Source: an uncultured Chitinophagaceae bacterium (GTDB taxonomy: Bacteria; Bacteroidota; Bacteroidia; Chitinophagales; Chitinophagaceae). From it: a DNA stretch of 64,000 nucleotides. The stretch spans positions 62,001-126,000 of the forward strand of contig CALMED010000038.1 in assembly GCA_937862815.1 (NCBI GenBank), given 5' to 3'. The translations under genes were made by a program, and so were the position numbers. The notes under the pieces are model-generated. The model did not search any database. It saw nothing but the letters and a program-made list of their open reading frames with translations, and had not been told where the DNA came from. Below, piece after piece: positions 49,180-57,835 of the stretch; positions within the stretch are counted from its first letter, which is position 1, and each line of letters opens with the position of its first letter.

Positions 49180-49542
49180 ATGAAGAAGGTTCTCACATTG
49201 TTCGCATTTAGTGTGGTTATGTTGCCGGCCTGGTTGCCTGCAAAACCCGCGGTTGTGCCCCTTCAGACAAGTATCAACCAGTTGTTACTGTGCGATCACA
49301 CCTTGTTTTTTCGCCACATAGAGCTGTCCGGACGTTCAAACCCTGTTCCACCAGACCCCGATCACTCCCAACGTGCTGCTGTTGAAGTGGTGGACGAAGA
49401 GCCTCCACAGCAGTATCAGTTAAAGCATGATTATAACTGCATGCTGTTTCCCGGAAACTATAACGGGCATTATCCCGACTGTGTACCTTCCGGCTTCCCC
49501 TTCCTTATATACGATGTAACGTCCCCTCCTCCGGAAGTCTGA
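49180..49542 (+). CDS. Small secreted protein of unknown function
   Basis: 120 residues from MKKVLTLFAFSVVMLPAWLPA, a good signal peptide. The mature part has three cysteines (LLLCDHTL, DYNCMLFPGNYNGHYPDCVP) and a proline-rich end. The start is fixed by the TACTTTTG element. It lies between the ABC remnant and the RND pump. No family recognised. Confidence 0.65.
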   Translation: MKKVLTLFAFSVVMLPAWLPAKPAVVPLQTSINQLLLCDHTLFFRHIELSGRSNPVPPDPDHSQRAAVEVVDEEPPQQYQLKHDYNCMLFPGNYNGHYPDCVPSGFPFLIYDVTSPPPEV

Positions 49543-49656
49543 ATAGCGATTCGTTATTCGTTTGTTCCTGCACGAATCAGCTGCAGGTGCGTAACTATTT
49601 TTTTCTAATGGCGCTCAGTGCTGTACTGCTGCAGCGCACCTAATCATTTACATCTT

Positions 49657-50796
49657 ATGCAACATCGTTATACCTATTCAGGCGTAGTGGCTGTTTTTTT
49701 ATTATTGCTTGCAGCAGGTTTTACCTCCTGCAATCAAACCAAAGGCAAAGCAACCGATAAGCCGGAAACCTACCGCGTTACCAACCCCCTTGTTGTAGAC
49801 ACTACCTTTCAGGAAGAGTACGTGGCTGAGATTCACTCGCTTCAGAACGTTGAAATCCGCACCCGGGTAAAAGGGTTTATTGAACAGATACATATCGATG
49901 AAGGGCGGAATGCTGCTGCCGGGCAATTACTTTTCACGCTCAGCAGCCGCACTTTCCGCGAAGATCTGCTCAGGGCCAATGCCCAGCTGAAAAGCACCAC
50001 GGCGGAACTGAAAGCAGTAGAGGTGGAACTGAACAATACAAAACTGCTGGTGGAAAAAGGGATTGTTTCCAAATCGGAGCTGGAAATGATGCTGGCAAAG
50101 CGGGAAGCTGTACAGGCCCGGATTGAGGAAGCGAATTCCGCGATTGCCCTGGCAAAACTCAATCTTTCCTACACCGGGATCCGTGCGCCTTTCAGCGGCG
50201 TTATCAACCGGATCCCCAACAAGCGGGGAAGTCTGGTGGATGAGGGTACGTTGCTCACCACACTGTCGAATAACCAGGAAGTATTCGCGTATTTCAATTT
50301 CTCTGAAAGTGACTATCTCAATTACATAACATCCGGCGAAATGGATCAGTTTTCAACGGTGGAACTGAAGTTGGCCAACCTGCAGCTGTATGGGTACAAA
50401 GGGCGGATTGAAGTTTCGGAAAGTGAATTCGACGCAGCTTCGGGTAACATCGCATTCCGCGCCCGTTTTCCCAACCCCGACGGATTGCTGAAGCACGGGG
50501 GGAATGGAAAAATTATTATTACCAAACCCCTACGCAACGCCGTGCTGGTACCGCAGCGTTCCACTTTTGAAATTCAGGACAAGGTGTTTGTGTATGTAGT
50601 GAACGACCAAAATATCGTAAAACAGAAGGCCATCACTACCGGCAAGCGGCTGCCTCATTTTTATGTGGTGGAAAGCGGAATCCGTCCCGGTGATAAAATC
50701 ATACTGGAAGGAGTGGAGAATCTGAAAAACGGACAGCAAATCACCCCGCAGGAGGTCAGCTCTGCAAATCTGCTGAACAAAGAGGACGAACAATAA
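49657..50796 (+). CDS. RND efflux periplasmic adaptor (membrane fusion protein)
   Basis: 379 residues from MQHRYTYSGVVAVFLL; the signal ends TSC with Cys25, so it is a lipoprotein. The order is lipoyl half (VEIRTRVKGFIEQIHIDEG), coiled-coil hairpin (about 100-165, LLRANAQLKSTTAELKAVEV), lipoyl second half (GIRAPFSGVINRI), beta-barrel and membrane-proximal domain. It links the pump to the outer-membrane factor. First gene of a three-gene operon: it ends 12 bases before the pump gene. Confidence 0.94.
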   Translation: MQHRYTYSGVVAVFLLLLAAGFTSCNQTKGKATDKPETYRVTNPLVVDTTFQEEYVAEIHSLQNVEIRTRVKGFIEQIHIDEGRNAAAGQLLFTLSSRTFREDLLRANAQLKSTTAELKAVEVELNNTKLLVEKGIVSKSELEMMLAKREAVQARIEEANSAIALAKLNLSYTGIRAPFSGVINRIPNKRGSLVDEGTLLTTLSNNQEVFAYFNFSESDYLNYITSGEMDQFSTVELKLANLQLYGYKGRIEVSESEFDAASGNIAFRARFPNPDGLLKHGGNGKIIITKPLRNAVLVPQRSTFEIQDKVFVYVVNDQNIVKQKAITTGKRLPHFYVVESGIRPGDKIILEGVENLKNGQQITPQEVSSANLLNKEDEQ

Positions 50797-50808
50797 CAAT
50801 AGCGGCAC

Positions 50809-53800
50809 ATGACATCCCGATTCATTCACCGGCCGGTATTATCCATCGTAATATCGGTCATCATAACCTTTTTGGGTTTGCTGTCGCTTACACAGTTACC
50901 CGTTACCCAGTTTCCTGAAATTGCTCCGCCCGAAGTAACGGTTACCACCAAATATACCGGTGCCAACGCGGAAGCCTGCGTAAAAGCGGTGGTGACGCCG
51001 CTGGAACGGGCCATCAACGGTGTGCCGGGCATGGCGTATATGTCATCCGTGTCCGGTAATGATGGTACCAGTGTGATTCAGATTGTGTTCAAAGCAGGTA
51101 CCGATCCCGATGTGGCGGCTGTAAATGTACAGAACCGTGTATCCTCCACGCTCGATGAATTACCGGAAGAGGTGATTAAAGCCGGTGTTATTGTGGAAAA
51201 GGTGCAGAACAGCATGCTGATGTACCTGAACATCCTGAGTAAAGACACGGCACTGGATGAAAAGTTTCTCTACAATTTCACCGACATCAATATCCTGCCG
51301 GAGCTGAAGCGCATTGAAGGCGTTGGTTTTGCCGATATCATGGGCATGCGGGAATACGCCATGCGCATCTGGCTGAAGCCCGACAAGATGGTCATGTACA
51401 ACCTCTCGGCACCCGAGGTGATCAGTATGCTCAAGGCGCAGAATGTGGAAGCGGCACCGGGTAAAATCGGTGAAAGCTCGGGAAAACTGGCGCAATCACT
51501 GCAATATGTATTAAAATATACCGGTAAGTACAATACGAAAGAAGCCTACGAAAATGTGGTATTGCGCAGCGATGCCAATGGCGAACTGCTGCGCTTACGC
51601 GACATTGCCGATGTGGAGTTTGATTCACAGGAGTACGATGTGCTTTCGAAAGAAAACGGAAAACCCTCCGCTGCTATCATGCTCAAGCAGCGTCCCGGCA
51701 CCAACGCCAGCGATGTAATTGCTGCTATTAAAGCACGCATGGCAGAAATCAAATCCGCCTCCTTTGCGCCGGGCATGGACTATACCATCAGCTACGATGT
51801 GTCCTCGTTCCTCGATGCATCCATCAGCGAGGTAATCAAAACACTGATCGAAGCATTTCTGCTGGTAGCCCTGGTGGTGTTCATCTTCCTGCAGGACACC
51901 CGTTCCACCATCATTCCCATTCTGGCTGTTCCCGTATCGCTTATCGGTACTTTTTTCTTTATGCAGCTGATGGGTTTTTCGCTTAATCTCATCACCTTGT
52001 TTGCGATGGTACTGGCTATTGGTATTGTGGTGGACAATGCCATTGTGGTGGTGGAGGCCGTGCATGCCAAAATGGAGCATTCCAACATGGGGCCCCGCAA
52101 AGCCACCGAGCAGGCCATGCGGGAAATCAGCGGCGCCATCATTGCCATTACGCTCGTAATGTCAGCCGTATTTCTCCCGGTTGCTTTTCTGGAAGGCCCC
52201 ACCGGAATTTTCTACCGCCAGTTTTCGCTTACCATGGCGGTATCCATTGTATTGTCGGGTGTTACGGCCCTTACCCTTACACCCGCTTTGTGTATGATGC
52301 TGTTGCGTAACACACATGCACCCCATGTAAAGCCGAAAAGTAAATCCCGGTTCGATCGTTTCTTTGATGGCTTTAACCGTTGGTATAACGGGTTGTCGCA
52401 TCGCTATCGCCGTCTCCTGCAACTGATTGCCAACCGGCGAATAGTAACTTTTGGTATTTTACTGCTCTTCAGTGCGGGTGCCGGACTGTTTGGCTGGCTG
52501 GTGCCGGGTGGATTTATTCCCAATGAAGACCAGGGGGCCATCTACGCCAATATCACCACACCGGTAGGGGCCACGCTGGAACGTACCGACAAGGTGGTGG
52601 ATGAAGTACAACGCATTGCACAGCAATTGCCGGGTGTGGATGCGGTTTCCAGTCTTTCCGGTTACAGTGTTCTTTCCGAAAGTGTGGGCGCTGTTTACGG
52701 AATGAACCTCATCAGCCTGAAGAACTGGAAGAACCGTGAACAAACGGATGCCGAAATCATACGGGAGCTGGAAGAAAAAACCAGCCATATCAAAGATGCG
52801 GGTATCGAATTCTTTACGCCACCTCCCGTGCCGGGCTATGGCAACTCCAGTGGCTTTGAGTTACGACTGCTCGACCGAACCGGCAGCGGCGATCTGCAGC
52901 AGCTGCAGCGCGTAACACGTGATTTTGTGGAGGAACTGAACAAACGCCCCGAAATTACCGGCAGCTTTACCACCTTCAACGCCAGCTTTCCGCAATACCT
53001 GCTGCATATTGATGGCGATAAGGCCGCACAGAAAGGTGTTACCGCCGACAATGCCATGAGCACCCTGCAAACACTCATCGGCAGCGAGTATGCCACCAAC
53101 TTCATCCGCTTTGGTCAGCTGTACCGGGTAATGGTACAGGCATTACCGCAATACCGGGCAGCGCCGGATGACCTGCTGAAGTTGTACATCAAAAATGATG
53201 CGGGTGAAATGGTGCCTTTCTCTTCCTTCCTGCGCATCGAAAAAGTGTACGGTCCCGAACAGGTAACGCGGTATAATATGTACACTTCGGCCATGATTAA
53301 CGGACAGCCGGCTGCCGGTTACAGCAGCGGACAGGCTATTGCTGCTGTAAAAGAAGTGGCCGCAGCCAAACTGCCGAAGGGTTTCGGGTACGACTGGGCA
53401 GGTTCTTCCCGCGACCAGGCCAACCAGGGCAACCAGGCCATAATCATTTTTATTGTCAGCCTGTTGTTTGTGTACCTGTTGCTGTCGGCACAGTACGAAA
53501 GTTTTCTATTGCCCTTCCCGGTTATCCTGTCGTTACCCATTGGTGTATTTGGCGCATTATTTCTGCTCTGGCTGATGGGCCTGGAGAACAACATCTATGC
53601 ACAGATCGCCATGATTATGCTCATCGGTATTTTGGGCAAGAACGCCATCCTGATCATTGAATTTGCTGCCTTAAAACACCGCGAGGGCATGAAGCCTTTT
53701 GCAGCGGCCACAGAAGCGGCAACACAGCGGTTACGTCCTATATTAATGACCTCTTTCGCTTTCATCGCCGGGTTGATACCCCTGATGATTGCCACCGGAG

Positions 53801-53973
53801 CGGGTCGCATCGGCAACAATACCATCGGGTCGGCAGCAGCCGGCGGCATGTTCTTTGGTACGGTGTTCGGCGTAATTGTGATTCCCGGGCTGTACGTTGT
53901 TTTTGCAACGCTGGCAGAAAAATTCAACCAGAAGGGCCGAAAAGAAGAAAAACCATACACAGAAACCCTGTAA
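50809..53973 (+). CDS. RND multidrug efflux pump, inner-membrane transporter (AcrB/MexB type)
   Basis: 1054 residues, the usual length for hydrophobe/amphiphile RND pumps. N-terminal SRFIHRPVLSIVISVIITFLGLL is the first helix. TM4 has GIVVDNAIVVVEAV with the proton-relay Asp (a single VDN; AcrB has two adjacent Asp, the second here is Asn, as in many family members). The two large porter loops are present, and the C-terminal half repeats the fold (GILGKNAILIIEFA). Exports drugs, dyes or lipids using the proton gradient. Second gene of the operon. Confidence 0.95.
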   Translation: MTSRFIHRPVLSIVISVIITFLGLLSLTQLPVTQFPEIAPPEVTVTTKYTGANAEACVKAVVTPLERAINGVPGMAYMSSVSGNDGTSVIQIVFKAGTDPDVAAVNVQNRVSSTLDELPEEVIKAGVIVEKVQNSMLMYLNILSKDTALDEKFLYNFTDINILPELKRIEGVGFADIMGMREYAMRIWLKPDKMVMYNLSAPEVISMLKAQNVEAAPGKIGESSGKLAQSLQYVLKYTGKYNTKEAYENVVLRSDANGELLRLRDIADVEFDSQEYDVLSKENGKPSAAIMLKQRPGTNASDVIAAIKARMAEIKSASFAPGMDYTISYDVSSFLDASISEVIKTLIEAFLLVALVVFIFLQDTRSTIIPILAVPVSLIGTFFFMQLMGFSLNLITLFAMVLAIGIVVDNAIVVVEAVHAKMEHSNMGPRKATEQAMREISGAIIAITLVMSAVFLPVAFLEGPTGIFYRQFSLTMAVSIVLSGVTALTLTPALCMMLLRNTHAPHVKPKSKSRFDRFFDGFNRWYNGLSHRYRRLLQLIANRRIVTFGILLLFSAGAGLFGWLVPGGFIPNEDQGAIYANITTPVGATLERTDKVVDEVQRIAQQLPGVDAVSSLSGYSVLSESVGAVYGMNLISLKNWKNREQTDAEIIRELEEKTSHIKDAGIEFFTPPPVPGYGNSSGFELRLLDRTGSGDLQQLQRVTRDFVEELNKRPEITGSFTTFNASFPQYLLHIDGDKAAQKGVTADNAMSTLQTLIGSEYATNFIRFGQLYRVMVQALPQYRAAPDDLLKLYIKNDAGEMVPFSSFLRIEKVYGPEQVTRYNMYTSAMINGQPAAGYSSGQAIAAVKEVAAAKLPKGFGYDWAGSSRDQANQGNQAIIIFIVSLLFVYLLLSAQYESFLLPFPVILSLPIGVFGALFLLWLMGLENNIYAQIAMIMLIGILGKNAILIIEFAALKHREGMKPFAAATEAATQRLRPILMTSFAFIAGLIPLMIATGAGRIGNNTIGSAAAGGMFFGTVFGVIVIPGLYVVFATLAEKFNQKGRKEEKPYTETL

Positions 53974-53975
53974 AG

Positions 53976-55397
53976 ATGAAACGCATTCCAACCTTCCTGC
54001 TCATATTCATTGTTGTACTCCTGGCAGCTTGTGCGCCCCGCCACACTCCTCAGGAGCCACAGGGTCCTGTACTTCCGGCAACTTACGGACAAGGCAGCGA
54101 TACAGCATTGATCCCCCTTCCTTATAAATCATTTTTTAAGGATCCCCTTTTACTGCAATTGCTGGATACAGCCCTGGTCAACAACTGGGATCTGCAGATC
54201 GCTCTGCAGCGCATTGAAAAGTTCAATGCCGATGTGCTGCAAACCACCGGTGCCCGCCGGCCGCGGGTAGATGCCGTTGTGGGCAGTGCCATCCGTCGCT
54301 ACGGGCTCTATACCATGGATGGTGCAGGCAACAGCAGCACGTTTATGCTGCCCGGTAAAATTGTGCCGGCCGATCTGCCCGATTATTTTATCGGTTTTCA
54401 GTCGGCCTGGGAAATTGATCTCTGGGGCAAACTCAAAAACCGAAAAAAGGCCGCTGTTGCCCGCTACCTTGCCGGCAGGGAAGGCCGCAACCTGCTGCTC
54501 ACCCGGCTGGTGAGTGAAATTGCCGACGGCTATTATGAATTGAAAGCGACCGATCAGTTGTTGCGTATCATTGACGAAACCATTGCTATTCAGCAACGTG
54601 CCTTTGATATTGTAAAGGCAAAAAAAGAAGCAGCCGTGCTGAACGAGCTGGCGGTAAAACAGTTTGAAGCCCAGCTGGCTAACCTGCTCGCCTTGCAGAA
54701 AGAGCTGCAGCAATCCATACAGGTTACGGAAAACAGAATCAATTTCCTGGTGGGGCGTTTCCCCCAACCTGTAAAGCGGGATACGGTATTTGCCTACAAC
54801 CAGCTGGTGCAGCAAATCGGGGCCGGCGTGCCCGCCGGTTTACTGGAAAACCGCCCCGATATCCGCCAGGCAGCCCTGGAAGTGTCGGCCTCACGGGCCG
54901 ATGTGGCCGCTGCAAGGGCCGCTTTCAACCCCTCGTTTAACATTACCGCCAGTTTGGGGTACCAGGCGTTTCGTCCCGATCTGCTGTTCAATACGCCCCA
55001 GTCCATAGCCTATACGTTGGTGGGCGGGCTGGTAACGCCCCTGGTGAACCGTTCCGCACTCAAGGCTGCTTATTCCAACGCCAACGCCGGCCAGTTGGAA
55101 GCGATGTATGTGTACTATAAAACGGTGGTGCAGGCATACCATGAAGTGTACACAGAGTTGCAGCGTACCAGTAACCTAACGGAAATGTACCAGTTCAAGG
55201 CGTCGGAAACGCGGTTACTTTCGCAGTCGGTGGAGATTGCCGAAGAGCTGTTCCGGACGGGCCGTGCCACGTACCTGGAAGTACTGTATGCCCAGCAGCA
55301 TACCCTCAAGGCAAAGATGGAGTTGGTGGAAATCAAAAAGCGGATACTCGCCTCCGGTGTAAACCTGTACCGGTCGTTGGGTGGTGGGTGGCAGTAA
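53976..55397 (+). CDS. RND efflux outer-membrane lipoprotein (OprM/NodT family)
   Basis: 473 residues; signal MKRIPTFLLIFIVVLLAAC with Cys19. The body is two repeats of the outer-membrane factor fold: SAWEIDLWGKLKNRKKAA, VSEIADGYYELKA, and VPAGLLENRPDIRQAALEV plus ASRADVAAARAAFNPSFN. It forms the trimeric channel that completes the efflux system. The gene begins 2 bases after the pump's stop. This intact outer-membrane factor may be the reason loss of the neighbouring tolC gene was tolerated; that is inference. Confidence 0.94.
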   Translation: MKRIPTFLLIFIVVLLAACAPRHTPQEPQGPVLPATYGQGSDTALIPLPYKSFFKDPLLLQLLDTALVNNWDLQIALQRIEKFNADVLQTTGARRPRVDAVVGSAIRRYGLYTMDGAGNSSTFMLPGKIVPADLPDYFIGFQSAWEIDLWGKLKNRKKAAVARYLAGREGRNLLLTRLVSEIADGYYELKATDQLLRIIDETIAIQQRAFDIVKAKKEAAVLNELAVKQFEAQLANLLALQKELQQSIQVTENRINFLVGRFPQPVKRDTVFAYNQLVQQIGAGVPAGLLENRPDIRQAALEVSASRADVAAARAAFNPSFNITASLGYQAFRPDLLFNTPQSIAYTLVGGLVTPLVNRSALKAAYSNANAGQLEAMYVYYKTVVQAYHEVYTELQRTSNLTEMYQFKASETRLLSQSVEIAEELFRTGRATYLEVLYAQQHTLKAKMELVEIKKRILASGVNLYRSLGGGWQ

Positions 55398-55428
55398 ACC
55401 TGGCTTTTAAAGGAAACCGGGGGTTGGT

Positions 55429-56151
55429 TCAGATTCGTTTGTACACTTTCTCAAACGGCACCCGCATCCGCTCGCCCCACACACCGCCCGGCTCCCGGAT
55501 GCCGCAGGAAACCACCATGGTGATCTCCGCGCCGCGGGGTAAATTCAATATACGTTTCACCCGTTTGCTGTCGAAGCCTTCCATGGGGCAGGTATCGTAC
55601 CCTTCGTTGGCCATGGCCAGCATGAAGGTTTGAGCAGCCAGCGCACAGGTCTTGTGCACCACCACCCGCAGATCACATTCCGAAACCTGGTAAGGCATGG
55701 GCCGGAAGAGTCCAGCCACATGCACCATAATCTTCCGGAACAAGCCCCAAAGGCCGAAAAAGCGGGAATAGAGAAAAGGGATAACGGTGCCGTAATACAT
55801 CTTCCACCGCTTGACACGTGCGGCCTGCTTTTCTTCCGCACTGTTGCGTTGCACATTTTCTGTTTCAAGTGCCAGCATCTGGCGCGCCCGTTTGCGGTAC
55901 AGGTCCTGCCGGGTAACAAACACCACCATTTGCCGGGCTGTGGTGGCCGTTTTCTGGTTGAGGCAGGCAACAGCGAGTTGCTCAAGCAGGTCGGGATTGG
56001 TTACATGATAAAATGCCCATAACTGCATGTTGGAGCTGTTGGGTGCTAAGGTGGCCAACTCCAGGCATTGCTGCACTTTTTCGCTATCAATGGGTGTTTC
56101 TTTGTAATGGCGCACCGAACGGCGGTACCGGACAATTTCCTCGAATGTCAT
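55429..56151 (-). CDS. Nitroreductase-family flavoprotein
   Basis: 240 residues from MTFEEIVRYRRSVRHYK (ATG ending at 56151; a start 11 codons upstream is possible). The FMN-binding landmarks are RYRRSVRHYKETPI at the start, LATLAPNSSNMQLWAFYHV, and the C-terminal LNLPRGAEITMVVSCGIREPGG. A longer middle insertion (about 100-150) has aromatic, basic residues. Members reduce nitro groups, quinones or flavins with NAD(P)H; the substrate is unknown. Convergent to the efflux operon. Confidence 0.9.
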   Translation of the reverse strand: MTFEEIVRYRRSVRHYKETPIDSEKVQQCLELATLAPNSSNMQLWAFYHVTNPDLLEQLAVACLNQKTATTARQMVVFVTRQDLYRKRARQMLALETENVQRNSAEEKQAARVKRWKMYYGTVIPFLYSRFFGLWGLFRKIMVHVAGLFRPMPYQVSECDLRVVVHKTCALAAQTFMLAMANEGYDTCPMEGFDSKRVKRILNLPRGAEITMVVSCGIREPGGVWGERMRVPFEKVYKRI

Positions 56152-56276
56152 TTGGTGAGTGGTTTCAAAACCGAATGTACGCAATTGATCCGCTGCGGAC
56201 CTGCTTTAAAAAGCCTGTTACAATCATAACGCCGTACCGAAAGCCAAAGCCGTTTTTCTGCGAGGTACACGTATTA

Positions 56277-56759
56277 CTATCTCCCACTGCTATCCCTTCC
56301 CCGGTTCCAGGGGCCGGCTATGCGGCGGGTTACTTTGTAGAGCAGGGAGTCGAAGACCGGTTGTTGCTGCGGGGTGCAGAGGGTGCGTACCTCGCGGAGG
56401 TGGGTGAGCAGTTGCTGGTCCATGGCGGCCTGCAGTTCGGTCATCTGCTGCTGTAAGCGCACTTCCTCCATGCTGTCGGCATCCAGGCGGATGCGATCGA
56501 AGTAAGTGGTCTTGAGCCGGCTCATGCTGTCGAACCGCGGCTTGTTGCGTTGCATGTGGGCATTGCGCAGGCTGTCGTACTGTGCCAACTGTATGGCTGA
56601 AAAACCGATCTCTTTTTCCAGGAACTCCTGCATCATCTTACTCCGGTCGGTCCGGCGGGGCGGTTCGGGACGTTTCATCACCAGTACCAGCAGGATGAGG
56701 TTCGACACCAGCAGGAAGGCTATGAGGAGTAGCAGTATTTTGGGATGTAGGCGGTTCAT
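56277..56759 (-). CDS. Spy/CpxP-like periplasmic protein, membrane-anchored
   Basis: 160 residues from MNRLHPKILLLLIAFLLVSN. One N-terminal membrane helix (about 7-28) precedes a long helical, charged domain: FLEKEIGFSAIQLAQYDSL, RFDSMSRLKTTYFDRI, LQQQMTELQAAMDQQLLTHL, and the LCTPQQQPVFDSLL block. The pattern of short amphipathic helices with Q/R/L spacing resembles metal- or stress-sensing Spy/CpxP/CnrX proteins. Its start overlaps the stop of the upstream small membrane protein gene. Third gene of the sigma operon. Confidence 0.75.
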   Translation of the reverse strand: MNRLHPKILLLLIAFLLVSNLILLVLVMKRPEPPRRTDRSKMMQEFLEKEIGFSAIQLAQYDSLRNAHMQRNKPRFDSMSRLKTTYFDRIRLDADSMEEVRLQQQMTELQAAMDQQLLTHLREVRTLCTPQQQPVFDSLLYKVTRRIAGPWNRGRDSSGR

Positions 56760-57088
56760 GGGGCGGGTGTTTCGTAATCGTATAAGGTGGAAACATTGAG
56801 GGTGCTCCACTCTTCGGGGAGTTGCTCGGTATTGGCAGCAGCCGTTCCGTTGACCGGCACGGCCTGCCAAACGGCCCAGCCTTCGGCCAGCAGAAACACG
56901 AATAACAGGCTGAATGCTACAGCGGGTCGGGCCAACCAGCCCAGCAACAGGTGCCAGGGATTGGATGACTGCTCACGCTCCAGGCGGGCCAGTATGCGGG
57001 TGTGCAGAAACGGCGGGGCTTCGGCACGGCGCAGGCCCTGCAGTGAATTGAGAAGGTCATCCGGGTGAAACTTGTGCTCTGCTTTCAT
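56756..57088 (-). CDS. Putative anti-sigma factor or small membrane partner
   Basis: 110 residues from MKAEHKFHPDDLLNSLQGL. A cytoplasmic N-terminus of about 55 residues, one membrane helix (about 58-80, PAVAFSLLFVFLLAEGWAVW), then a short periplasmic tail. This size and topology, and its place directly between an ECF sigma gene and a periplasmic sensor-like gene, suggest an anti-sigma role; there is no zinc-binding HxxxCxxC motif. Confidence 0.65.
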   Translation of the reverse strand: MKAEHKFHPDDLLNSLQGLRRAEAPPFLHTRILARLEREQSSNPWHLLLGWLARPAVAFSLLFVFLLAEGWAVWQAVPVNGTAAANTEQLPEEWSTLNVSTLYDYETPAP

Positions 57089-57143
57089 ACGTTTCTGCTT
57101 TATTGGACGTGAAGCCGGCTTCAAACTTTCGGCATCAACTCTT

Positions 57144-57713
57144 TTATTTTTTTTCCGCTTCCTGCAGCAACTCCCGCAACCGGCTGCGGGCCCGGAACAG
57201 GAGCGATTCGGCCGCGCCTGCGCTGATGCCCAGTACCGGCGCAATTTCCTGTGCCGATAAGCCCTCCGCCTGGTTGAGCGTAAACGCCAGCCGCTGCTTA
57301 TCGGGCAACTGCCGGATGAGGCGGAACAAGAGGGCGGCCTGTTCTTTCTGCTCCAGCGCCACACCCGGGTGATAAAACACCGGTATCTCGGTGGCGGCTT
57401 CAGGGTCAATGGGCTCGCGGTACAGCCAGGCCAGTCGCTTTTTCGCTTTCTTACGCCGCAGGTGGTCGAGCGCCTTGCTCCCCGCAATGCGGTAGAGCCA
57501 GGTACTCAGTTTGGCATCGCCCTTAAACCCACCAATGGAGCGGTGTGCCTGCACAAACACATCCTGCGTCAACTCTTCGGCATCGGCTTCGTTCTGCACA
57601 ATGGACAAGACGGTGTTGTACACCAGGTGCTGGTATTCCTCCACCAGCCGGCGGAAAGCGGCTTCGTTGCCGTTTAGCAGTTCGTGTATCCAGGCTTGTT
57701 CGTTATCGTTCAC
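57144..57713 (-). CDS. ECF-type RNA polymerase sigma factor
   Basis: 189 residues. Region 2 is FRRLVEEYQHLVYNTVLSIV with NEADAEELTQDVFVQAHRSI and STWLYRIAGSKALDHLRRKK. Region 4 has RQLPDKQRLAFTLNQAEGLS and the helix-turn-helix AQEIAPVLGISAGAAESLLF. It directs RNA polymerase to envelope-stress type promoters. It precedes the small membrane protein and the Spy-like protein in one operon; 122 bases separate it from the large outer-membrane protein gene upstream. Confidence 0.95.
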   Translation of the reverse strand: MNDNEQAWIHELLNGNEAAFRRLVEEYQHLVYNTVLSIVQNEADAEELTQDVFVQAHRSIGGFKGDAKLSTWLYRIAGSKALDHLRRKKAKKRLAWLYREPIDPEAATEIPVFYHPGVALEQKEQAALLFRLIRQLPDKQRLAFTLNQAEGLSAQEIAPVLGISAGAAESLLFRARSRLRELLQEAEKK

Positions 57714-57835
57714 CGTTTCAGGAAGTTAAGAAGCGGAGTATGTAAGTTTCATAATGTAAGCTTTAAGATCTAAGCAGCGCTGCTGCCGGGTCCGCACTTA
57801 CAACTTACCACTTATCACTTACAACTTTTGTCTTC

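Noticed and set aside
49541..49559. Operator for the RND pump (GAATAGCG - ATT - CGTTATTC)
   Set aside because: The palindrome has a mismatch, overlaps a stop codon and does not resemble the TetR operator; too weak to list.
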